Assembly (NCBI GenBank): GCA_001275005.1
Contig: JWZX01001235.1
Coordinates: forward strand, 1 to 11,578
Source: Chrysochromulina tobinii
Lineage: Eukaryota; Haptophyta; Prymnesiales; Chrysochromulinaceae
Direction: 5' to 3'
DNA length: 11,578 nucleotides
The position numbers were made by a program, and so were the translations under genes. Below are positions 1 through 7,564 of the stretch, one piece after another (position 1 is the stretch's first letter; each line of letters starts with the position of its first letter). The notes beneath the pieces were generated by a model. The model was not told the DNA's origin. It did not search any database and worked only from the letters and a program-made list of their open reading frames with translations.

Positions 1-208
1 CCGCGGCGTGGCGCCGGCGGCCGATGGCGGCGGCGAGAGCGGCGGCGTCGAGGGTGCCAGGAGGCAGGCGTGCGGCGGCGTCCACGGCGGCGGAGGAGCC
101 ATCGTCTGGCGAGGCGGCGAGCGAGGCGGCGAGCGCGCGCGCCGCGGCAGTTGCGACCGCGTGCGCGTCCTGCCAGCGTCGTTCCAAGGGGCTGAGGGGC
201 GGCGGCAT
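1..208 (-). CDS. Partial Ala-rich hypothetical protein (N-terminus, runs off the left edge)
   Basis: On the minus strand an ATG at 208-206 opens a frame with no stop to the window edge, about 69 codons. The peptide starts MPPPLSPLERRWQDAHAV and continues as an Ala-rich helix-like segment with spaced Arg and Asp, ending near AAAIGRRRHAA. Its composition (a Trp, balanced charges, amphipathic spacing) looks more protein-like than the plus-strand readings of the same DNA, which are Gly/Arg/Ala runs. The start context is weak (C at -3), and the frame stays open upstream of the ATG, so a spliced or earlier start is possible. GC-rich DNA gives long chance ORFs, so this is tentative. I recognise no family. 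Confidence 0.4.
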   Translation of the reverse strand, partial: MPPPLSPLERRWQDAHAVATAAARALAASLAASPDDGSSAAVDAAARLPPGTLDAAALAAAIGRRRHAA

Positions 209-614
209 CGGGCGAGGGAGAGTAGGGCAGCGCGGGCAGCGAGTCCGAGAGCGGGCAGCTGATGCTGGTGAGCGTGAGAACGATGGTGGACGGGAGCGCG
301 AGCCGATTGCCAAAGTTCAACCGGCGGGATGAACGCGAGCGAGCGAGCGCGCACGGCGCTCCTGAATCGCACGGCGCAAAAGGGTTCGTTGTGCTCAATG
401 CGTTGCAGTCCGTGAGTTTGGGGGGGGCGGACTGATGGAGAGTGCCCAATGCCTTTACTGATTTTTCATACGGGGGGCGATTCTCGAGGATGGGGGCGTC
501 CCTTCGGAGGGGGAATGAGTGGGCGCTCGAAGCCCGAACAGGGGAGTGGAGAATGTGAGCTTTTACTCATCAGAATAATATCAGGCAATGTTGCCGAGAT
601 GTTATTCATGCGAT
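209..614. other. Intergenic region, no convincing gene
   Basis: This lies between the start of the left minus-strand frame and tRNA-Leu. It holds a G8 run at 420-427 and a good splice-donor-like GTGAGT at 412-417. It has several ATGs (329, 398, 449, 513), all opening low-quality frames with no signal peptide or domain. It may carry the promoter of the left gene and possibly the missing first exon of the giant gene, but I cannot point to either. Confidence 0.5.
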
Positions 615-697
615 GGTCCGGTGGCCGAGTTGGTCTAAGGCGACGGATTAAGGCTCCGTTCTCGCAAGGGGCGCGGGTTCAAATCCCGTCCGGGCTA
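615..697 (+). tRNA. tRNA-Leu (anticodon AAG)
   Basis: The cloverleaf folds by hand. Acceptor 615-621 pairs with 690-696 (7 bp with two G-U pairs), and the discriminator is A697. D stem is 624-626/639-641. Anticodon stem is 643-647/655-659, with loop TTAAGGC at 648-654 and anticodon AAG at 650-652, reading CUU leucine codons. A 13-nt variable arm (660-672) with a short stem makes it type II, as expected for Leu. T stem is 673-677/685-689. The internal A box (TGGCCGAGTTGG, 622-633) and B box (GGTTCAAATCC, 676-686) match the Pol III promoter. No CCA is encoded and there is no intron, which fits a nuclear eukaryotic tRNA. Confidence 0.95.
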
Positions 698-701
698 TTT
701 T
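698..701 (+). terminator. RNA polymerase III T-run terminator of tRNA-Leu
   Basis: TTTT follows the discriminator base directly, the canonical Pol III termination signal. Confidence 0.8.
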
Positions 702-734
702 GGAAAAATAATTTGCTGTTTAAACGCATCCTCC

Positions 735-3700
735 TTGTTCCTCCCTCACTGCCACCTAATTCACTCTCTCTCGCCACAGCCATCGCCTCCACCGCCATCA
801 TCGCCGTCACCGCCATCGCCTCCGCCGCCATCGCCGTCGCCGCCTCCGCCACTGCCACCACCGCCATCGCCACCGCCACCGTCGCCACCACCACCGTCGC
901 CACCGCCGTCGCCACCGCCGCCTTCTCCCCCGCCACCCTCGCCACCGCCATCGCCGCCTCCGCCTTCTCCTCCACCGCCGTCGCCGCCTCCATCGCCACC
1001 ACCATCACCACCACCCTCGCCACCTCCCATTCCTTTCTTCCGTCGCTCTTCATTGCGTTGCGAAGATCTTGGCTGGACGTTTGTCCCAAATCTTGGGCCA
1101 AGCGGGGTATGTGGCTCCTCTAGCATGCCGAGGCTCATGGGCGTACCTGAATGTCTGCAACGACCTCCGGGAGGGCCCCAGCCAACAGCTAATGGGCCGG
1201 TCGAGCGTACCTGCCTTCAGTATGCCCCTCGCACGGGTTGCCTGCCACCCATGAGATGGCGCGAGGCTGAGCAGGCATGTCGCAATCATGGGGCTCGGCT
1301 CTGCCTGCGGGAGGAGCTGCCCGCAGCCAAAGGGACAGGCTGCGGCCATGATGCACAGTACGTTTGGGTGTGGGAGGCGTGCCGCCACGCGCCCGCGGGA
1401 CTGCCCATCGGACTGCACAATAATTCGGACACGTTTGTGGTGGCGCAGGGCGGAAATCATCGCAATTACTACTGCGCTGAGGATTGGCCGTTACCCGCTC
1501 GCCATTCTGTGCGATGCTGTGCAGATGCTGTTGCAGGCGACCCCCCTTCGCCACCGCCCGTGCCGCCACCACCACGGCCTCCACCAGAGCCGCCACCTCC
1601 ATCACCCCCTCCTTCCCCTCCACCCTATCCACCCACTCCATCCCCACCTCCACCTAGCCCTCCACCATCACCACCACCTTCGCCGCCGCCACCCTCGCCG
1701 CCACCGCCCTCCCCTCCCCCACCGTCACCTCCGCCCCCATCTCCTCCGCCTAGCCCGCCGCCACCATCTCCACCCCCCAGCGAGCCGCCACAGTATTGCT
1801 CTAACGACTGCGTCACGCCCATGGGAACAAACGATCTATCGGTTGTCCTCGATGGAGTCTGCGACGATGGCGGACCGGGGTCGTTTTTTCGATTTATGCA
1901 AGATCGGATCCGATTGTGCCGACTGTGGCACCCGAGACTACTTCCCACCCTCTTCGCCACCCCAGCCTCCCCAGCGCCCCCCCCCACCGCCACCAGCTTC
2001 ACCATCGCCAAATCAGCTCGTTGGCACCGGAGACCAGCCTGACATCGCTGGCGACGGATTCAGTGAGGACCCAATTGATATTGCTGACCCCATCACCGAC
2101 GGCAATACTAAAACTCCTCACCGGTTACTCACGGAGCCTCCCCCGCTGCCCGATCTAAATCTCGGTCAATATTTTGCAGGCGCGTTGGATGCGATCCAGG
2201 AAGCGTCAGGCGACCGTCCGCCGTTCCGCTATCTCGACTGGGAGCTCGTGCCCGTGAGCTTCCTGGGTAAGGGAGTCTCATACACGTCCGACTACATGGC
2301 CAGCAAGCCCGCTGAGATCCCGTCGCTTCCGTGGTACGGCTATTCCTTCGACGGCGAGACGTACGGCGTGTGGATGCGAGGGCCGAGCGCACTGCTGAGC
2401 CACGCCGGCTTCATGCTTGTCTTTCATGAAGGGACTCAAGTTGGTTGTCCGCTTCTCATGTCGTATCTTCAGCCCAAGTCAAAGCTCTGGCGATTGGGCT
2501 CACCGCCGTTTAAAGAATGCTGCGCTGACGGGGAGCTGAACCGCACGTGTCTGCCAGCATGGCTTCAGGTTGCGCTTGCGCCGAATCAAACATCGCTCCA
2601 TGCGCCCGGTGTCTTGCACGACCCCGAGGGACATTTACCATCACGAGACGGCAATCTCTCTCAGCATTTTGCAATCTACTATTCCACCGCGCCGAGCACT
2701 GCTGAAGCGGGCCTCGCGTGCATTGGCCGCATCTCCGGAAGGTGGGTTGCTGCAGACGGCCTTTGCGCGCCTACCATTGAGTGGGAAGAGGATGGAGAAC
2801 CCGTCTTGTGCTCGAACAGCGCCTCGAGCATGTCAGTCGGACACGAGGAGATCGCCGACGTGGCAGCGGGGACGAAGTACAATTCGACCAATTTGTGGAG
2901 GATCTCTTCGAATGGCGAGGCGCTCGCGCATGCCGCCGAGCCATTCTTTGGTCTCGATGGGTCGTTATACATGGTCTATGGAGCGCGAGCGCCGGGCGAC
3001 ATTCGTATTGTGCAGCTCAACGAGAGCAGTGGTAGGCTGCCTACAGTTGCACAGCCAGGCTTTTTCTCGGCGGGCTCGGATCGGGGTAGACCGTCGATCT
3101 ACCACCACGTTGCCACAGGGCCCAACTTTCAGCTCGGCCCAGATCGTCCAGCTCCCTTCACCGAACGTGACGCGTACATCAGCGGCTCCATCCGCCTGCA
3201 CGGACCCTCATACGTGGACGCCTCGGGCAACACAAGTGCTGACGACCTTAACAGCAGCGTGCTTTCTTCGCTGATCCAAAATGCGTACGTGCTGCCCAGG
3301 CTCAAGAATGGCACCGCCGAGTACTATCTGTTCGTGGAGTGGTTTGACGACGGCACGCTCGACAATCACACGAACACATCCCTCGCCCGAGTTTACGTTG
3401 GGCGGTCTACGTCCCCCATCGGCCCTTTTTATGATCGTCTGGGATACGACATGAGCCAGAGAAGCCGCGTGGTCATTGGCGCGCATAGACGTATCAGCAT
3501 TGTGTCTGCACGCTGGGGCGCCAATTGCGATGGCGCGGGCTATGATGTGAGAGCAGTTGCGAAGCAGCGTTGTGAAAACAAGGAAACGTGCGACTGGGCG
3601 GTCAGCTACAGAGACCTGGTGCCTTTGGACCCTTTGTCGTATTCCGACTATGACAACCCACCAAGTTCAGCGTCCTCTGAAGACCAATACACCGATGCGC

Positions 3701-6700
3701 CCATCAACGTCCCTGACCACCCTGGCTGCCGACGCGCTCTCAACGTCACCTATCGCTGCCACAAGGGTTCTACAGTGCTCTACGAATCCGAGTTGAGAGG
3801 AGAAGAGAAGACTGCATTTTTGCCGGCCAACGCTTCCGATGGAGACGTTGTTCAACTGCGATGCGTGACGCCCGAAGCCGTGCTGTTGCCAGGTGGATCT
3901 CTCTTTGCCGACTCGCAACGCTTGGGGGGCAATTTGCACTTCCTCAGCCTGTCGCACACCGGAGTCTTTGCCTACGCTCGCGACGGATCCGTGCGTTTTG
4001 CGTTCACATTTCAGTACCAGACGAGTCGAAGCTCCATGCCCGAGTTCGGTGCGCGGCTCATCCGGTTCACCAAAGACGGTTGGCCGGTTCTCGACGAGGA
4101 CACGACGAACGACTGGGCAAAATGTGGCGTGCCTGAGGCGACGTATTCGCGCATTGCGCCAGCCAGCTACTTTGAGCGAGAGGCCCACTACGACCCTGCT
4201 CACCGCGACCAGGCTTACTATGGCAGTGTCAGCAGCACCGGAACGCATTGCACATATCATTCGCAGCGCGGCTCGCACTGCGTCGGCAACGCGCTCCGAG
4301 CCACACATCCGCAAATCGGCTCGCCCGGTCCCGTGGGCGACCTGCTTCACGGCAGGATCAACGAGCAGGGCAGCCCTGGATGGTGGCGTGAGCAGGAGGA
4401 TCACTGCAACCCAATGGTCGAGACGTATCTGGGCAGGACGCTGCAATGCACTCGATTTGCGGGCATCGGCGATCTGGACCCGACGGGGCACATCACGACG
4501 ATGGAGCGCATCCGAGGCTGCCCAGAGCTCGCCTGCCAAAAGCACGAGGGCGAGTGCAAGAGGCTGGCGCAGCTCCGCGTGGCTGCTTGGGACACGCTCG
4601 ACTTTTATGACGGTGGCGTACCAGTGGAGATCACTCGTCGGGGACGCGAGCCGGCAAGGATCCAAGTGGTTGCAAACTGCCATGCCGCTCCAAACATTTC
4701 TCGCATCAATCCTTCCTTAGCGAATGTGGAGGGCGGCACTGCAATCACCGTCTTCGGCACGGGGTTTGGTCAGCCTGCTCGCTGTAGATTTGGTTGGCGA
4801 GAGACGCCGGCGATCAACGTGACCTCGCATCAGATGGTTTGCGTCTCGCAACCGCTGAATTTGACGCACCCCGAGTCGGTCCCATGGACGCGCGCAAGGC
4901 TTCTACGCTACCCATTCCCACTGGAGGTCTCGATGATGTCGACCCAAGTGCTCGAGCGCACGCCCATGAGCGAGGCCGTCCGCGAGGCGCGAGGCGAGAA
5001 TTTCACAAGCGCGGGTCGCTTCTTCGAGTTCTACAATCCTGGCAGCATCGTTATCTCCTTTGTGCAGCCCATGGGCGGGCCCTCGGCTGGATCGACGCAC
5101 ATCGACCTCCACGGTGCCGGATTCCCTAAATTGCCAGACGACCCGAATGCCGTGAGCAACGCACAATGCCGATTTGAGCTTGATGGTCGCCAGGTGCTGA
5201 TGCCAGCGACGCACCACAACACGGAGCGGATGAGTTGCTTCACCCCCGCGTTTGCGCTGCCGCTCTTGGCATCCGAAGTGGCCACGGTGCAACTCACCTT
5301 CGACGGCCAGCGCTTCGTTGAAGGCGAGGGACGTGCCAATTATACGTTCTACTCGCTGCAGAACCGCAGTAACGAAAGCTCGACCGTCGCACAGTTTCCA
5401 AGCGTGGCCATCAGCGCAATCGACCCCCTCGGGGGCCCCTCGCGCGGAGGCACTAGGCTCACGCTCTTTGGGCGCGGCTTTGCCGCCCTAGACAATCCCA
5501 ATCGATTTGTCCAGTCCATTTTCAACCATCAAGACACGAGGCTCCGCCCTCAACCGACGAGGCGCACCGTAGCCACATCAACCGGCACCCTCACGTACAC
5601 CGAGTGGGACGACCCCGTCACAGACCCGCTTCACGATCCGTATCGTCACATAATCAGCCCCTCGGGCCTCTTTTGCTTATTCGCGGGCGTTGAGCCGATC
5701 GTGCCAGGGGCATACACTCTGGACGATGACCCGGTGCGGCGTGAATACGTCCCGGGCACCGCGACGGCTTCCGAGATCATGCACTGCGTGACGCCTCCTC
5801 ATCCCGACTGGGAGTCGAACCCATGGGTGAACACTTCCGTGCCTCTTGAGATCACGCTGAATGGCAACCGCCATGAAGTCACTGACTCCGGTCTGATGTT
5901 CACGTATTATCGTGATGAGGGCTTCGGGCGGCCGAGGCTTTCGGCAGTCCAGCCGTTTGGCGGTCCCTTCGAAGGAGGCACTGCTGTCAATATCTCGGGC
6001 GCGTTCCTTAACAAGCTGACGCTCACAAGCACGCCTGTCTGCCGGTTTGGCAACGGAGTGGAGCAAGACACGGTGCCTGCGACGGTGATCGCTCACGGCG
6101 ACGATCGGAGACGCGCGACTGTGCGCTGCGTCTCGCCACCGCTCAGCGATCGCGACGACAGAGTGGAGTTGGGGCAAAGGGATGTGAGCCTCAACGTAGC
6201 GCAAAACGGGCAGGACTTTCTTTGGCGACCGCTGCGCTTCAATTTCTATCGCCGCGATAAGCTTGTTATCAGCACATTGGAGCCATCGGGTGGACCTGTA
6301 CTCGGAGGCACCACGGTTGCACTGCGCGGCCGTCACATCGGCTTGTCACGAGGCGGGGTGCGATGCCAATTTGGGCATTTTTGGGTTCCGGCCACCGTCA
6401 TCAACGAGGATGATGTGCGCTGTCGCTCCCCCGCTCAAGCGCCCGCATTGACGGCAAACGAAACGTACGCTCCCGTCGCTGTGCGGGTCACAGTAAATGG
6501 GGATCCCGTCGCTCACTCCTACAGTCTGCGGCCATTCACTTACTTTGTGATGCCCGACGCGCTCGTCGTGTCTTCTATCCTTCCCGTGGCGGGGTTGGCG
6601 ATGGGAGGTTCGGCCGTGACTGTCAAGGGGCGAGGCTTTCGCGATCTCGGCGGCGTGTACTGCACCTTTGGAGCCTCAGCGCCGGTGATTGCGGAGAGAA

Positions 6701-7383
6701 CCCCGCCACCACCACCGCCGAGGCCGCTGGGTGGTGTTGACGGCAGTGTGCGCCTCGTCAACGGCGGAGGCCTTCTCAACCAGGGTCGCGTCGAGATTTA
6801 CCACGATGGCCAGTGGGGCACCGTGTGCGACGACTTTTGGGACATGAATGACGCGCGAGTAGTCTGTCGGCAACTCGGCTTCCCTGGGGCGCTCAACTTC
6901 ACGCTGCACGGTGCCTTCGGGCATGGCTCGGGGCCGATCTGGCTTGACAACGTGCGGTGCGAACCATTCGAAGAGCGGCTCGACCGCTGCTCGTCGCTCG
7001 GTTGGGGAGTGCACAACTGTGACCATCATGAAGACGCTGGCGTTATCTGCGCGCCGATGCCGACCACCTCGACGCCCAGCCCGCCACCGACTGACCCGCC
7101 CAGCACAGAGCTACCGTGGAGCCGCCTGGACGATTTTCAGCTCACGCGCAGCCCGCACGGTGCCCACTTGGACGACCTCGCTGCTTCGCCTCTCGAGCTG
7201 CTGCGCGGCTTCAACGAGAGCGAAGTCTTCAGCGAATTCGTTTGTCTTACGCCCTCGCTCGAGGAGGCGCTTGGTCGTCACGACCCCCGCGTTATCATCC
7301 GCACTGTCGAGCTCGTCATCACGCTAAATGGTGGTGACGCGTACAGCGCCGTGGGGCGCAACTTCACGTACTACATTGATTGA
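735..7383 (+). CDS. Giant secreted mosaic glycoprotein: Pro-rich linkers, lectin-like modules, GH43-like propeller, six TIG domains, SRCR; one frameshift
   Basis: The product is likely an extracellular or cell-wall adhesion/glycan-binding protein. It is read in the frame of 780 up to the T6 run at 1884-1889, then in the frame of 1885 to the TGA at 7381-7383; with one T fewer it is about 2,200 codons. The listed start (735) is only the first TTG of the open frame. There is no in-frame ATG before 1125, which lies inside a Cys module, so the true N-terminus (and presumably a signal peptide) is missing or on an upstream exon.

Map: Pro-rich 780-1028; Cys lectin-like module 1050-1530 (GARLCL, GTGCGHD, RCCAD); Pro-rich 1537-1790; CSNDC...DGVCDDGG...[12 protein letters not shown] module 1797-1943; Pro-rich 1946-2025; acidic linker to about 2200; GH43-like propeller about 2395-4100, interrupted by a SUEL-like lectin 3490-3765; Cys-rich orphan segment about 4100-4689; six TIG domains 4690-7380, the last interrupted by SRCR 6742-7053. 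Many N-x-S/T sequons support secretion. No membrane span or GPI tail is visible, and the protein ends on the last strand of TIG6. No intron is evident over 6.6 kb. Domain calls are by eye; the exact combination is unfamiliar to me. Confidence 0.85.
756..779 (+). promoter_or_regulatory. Probable 3' splice site (branch point, pyrimidine tract, AG)
   Basis: CTAAT at 756-760 fits the branch-point consensus CURAY. A pyrimidine-rich tract follows (761-775), then CACAG with AG at 778-779. Branch A to AG is about 20 nt. The DNA immediately after it enters the Ser-Pro-rich reading frame of the giant gene in phase 0 at 780. This would explain why that frame has no ATG between its upstream stop (636-638) and 1125. 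No matching donor/exon pair was identified, so this is an inference from signals only. Confidence 0.5.
780..1028 (+). repeat. Pro-rich tract 1: CCN/TCN codon repeat encoding SPPPP/SPPP motifs
   Basis: Nearly every codon is CCN or TCN, giving S-P(2-4) repeats typical of hydroxyproline-rich algal wall proteins, where the prolines are expected to be hydroxylated and O-glycosylated. The strand is almost devoid of G except in TCG. This is the first coding DNA after the putative splice site and starts the readable protein. Antisense frames (poly-Gly) and the Ala/Thr frame are shadows of the repeat. Confidence 0.85.
1050..1530 (+). other. Cys-rich lectin-like module within the giant gene
   Basis: It starts at [10 protein letters not shown] and includes SGVCG, then [35 protein letters not shown] and ends in VRCCADA. 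The W..AE..C...GARLC core resembles the helix and first strands of C-type-lectin-like folds, and the same kind of module recurs in secreted algal proteins. Probably it binds a ligand or glycan. It lies between Pro-rich tracts 1 and 2 and is wholly in the first reading frame. The fold assignment is inferred from motif spacing. Confidence 0.55.
1537..1790 (+). repeat. Pro-rich tract 2: SPPP/SPPPP codon repeat
   Basis: A second CCN/TCN repeat, encoding [17 protein letters not shown]-type sequence, links the lectin-like module to the DGVCDDGG module. It is long and self-similar with tract 1, so unequal exchange or slippage between the two is plausible. Confidence 0.85.
1884..1889 (+). other. Frameshift site: T6 run inside the giant gene
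   Basis: Upstream, the frame reads [11 protein letters not shown]. The expected continuation [15 protein letters not shown] is found only in the next frame. Reading TCG-TTT-TTC-GAT (five T) joins the two halves without loss. With six T the first frame continues as nonsense and stops at 2042. Either the genome or assembly carries a one-base homopolymer error, the allele is broken, or the ribosome shifts here. Confidence 0.85.
2395..4100 (+). other. GH43-like five-bladed beta-propeller (probably inactive), split by a lectin module
   Basis: Family landmarks appear in order: a first-blade strand FMLVFHEG (from 2401), HAPGVLHD (2599, like the WAPDV strand), FAIYYST followed by [25 protein letters not shown] (2941), EYYLFVEW (3319), [14 protein letters not shown] (about 3400) and [17 protein letters not shown] (about 4048-4095). 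GH43 enzymes (arabinanases, xylosidases) use Asp, Asp and Glu. Here the 'IDP' Asp position reads A-E-P (Glu codon 2938-2940). The 'EG/EA' Glu before the YYLF strand aligns with Gln (3277-3279). No clear first-blade Asp precedes FMLVF. A carbohydrate-binding role is therefore more likely than hydrolysis. Alignment is by eye. Confidence 0.6.
3490..3765 (+). other. SUEL/rhamnose-binding-lectin-like module nested in the GH43-like propeller
   Basis: [12 protein letters not shown], a central [11 protein letters not shown] and a closing [13 protein letters not shown] match the order of strands and cysteines of SUEL-type galactose/rhamnose-binding lectins (I.I..A.YG..C ... C....C ... PC...K.L.V.Y.C). 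Five cysteines are visible. The module sits between the [13 protein letters not shown] strand and the final FGAR...DGWPVL strand of the propeller, so it is an insertion rather than a tail domain. Confidence 0.55.
4100..4689 (+). other. Orphan Cys/His-rich segment of the giant protein
   Basis: About 195 residues between the propeller and TIG1. They hold ten cysteines, several Trp/Tyr and motifs such as [42 protein letters not shown] and [10 protein letters not shown] do not recognise the fold. The cysteine content and position suggest a disulfide-bonded extracellular domain. Confidence 0.5.
4690..7380 (+). other. Array of six IPT/TIG domains
   Basis: Repeated starts of the type I..(L/I)xPxGGPxxGGTxxxxxGxGF mark TIG domains at about 4690 ([14 protein letters not shown]), 5044 ([12 protein letters not shown]), 5404 ([12 protein letters not shown]), 5935 ([12 protein letters not shown]), 6262 ([12 protein letters not shown]) and 6562 ([11 protein letters not shown]). 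Each has a C(R/T)FG strand, a C.(S/T)P strand and a closing F.(F/Y)Y strand. TIG3 is long, with an extra loop of about 70 residues. TIG6 is split by SRCR. TIG is an immunoglobulin-like fold common in cell-surface adhesion and receptor proteins. Confidence 0.85.
6742..7053 (+). other. Group A SRCR domain inserted in TIG6
   Basis: It runs from [12 protein letters not shown] through [44 protein letters not shown] and [14 protein letters not shown] to EDAGVIC, the classic scavenger-receptor Cys-rich sequence. Six cysteines are visible, which fits group A. It is flanked by short Pro-rich linkers ([10 protein letters not shown] before, [10 protein letters not shown] after). The halves of TIG6 lie on either side: [11 protein letters not shown] before, FVCLTPS and ITLNGG...FTYYI after. 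Confidence 0.9.
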
Positions 7384-7564
7384 GTGCCCAGCAAAGTGCG
7401 ACGAAATCGTTTTCGGTCTGTGGGCCATACTCTCAAAAGCATCTCTCAGACACTTTTCGTGAACCTTCAACACGCCAGTGCCGGGACCCCGCGACTTTTT
7501 GGGGGGCTTCACGACTTTCACGAAACATGTTGTGCGGATGTGCGACTCAGGCGTCGACCACGTC
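7384..7564 (+). other. Short intergenic spacer between tandem genes
   Basis: 181 bases hold the 3' UTR of the giant gene and the 5' region of the VOC gene. There is no AATAAA or TGTAA motif and no TATA box. A T5G6 run occurs at about 7496-7506. The small spacing points to a compact genome. Confidence 0.5.

Noticed and set aside
329-417. Candidate first exon: ATG 329 (or 398) to GTGAGT donor at 412, joined to 780
   Set aside because: The exon would end with two leftover bases, giving the wrong phase for the Pro-rich frame at 780, and it encodes no signal peptide.
449-1123. 224-codon plus ORF starting at ATG 449
   Set aside because: It runs straight through the tRNA and then reads the Pro-rich repeat in the Ala/Thr frame.
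679-1138. Gly-rich and Val/Ala-rich minus-strand ORFs over Pro tract 1
   Set aside because: Mechanical reverse-complement readings of the CCN/TCN repeat; one also overlaps the tRNA.
780-1790. CRISPR array or tandem-repeat satellite in the Pro-rich tracts
   Set aside because: The periodicity is codon-level (CCN/TCN) without fixed spacers, and it is in frame with a clear protein.
1288-1883. N-terminal part of the long frame opening at 1288 (His/Pro/Arg-rich)
   Set aside because: It is the +1 shadow of the Cys-rich module and Pro-rich tract 2. Only the portion after the T6 run belongs to the real protein.
3667-4683. 338-codon minus-strand ORF
   Set aside because: Overlaps the GH43-like and orphan segments, whose sense frame has recognisable motifs; composition looks like an antisense shadow.
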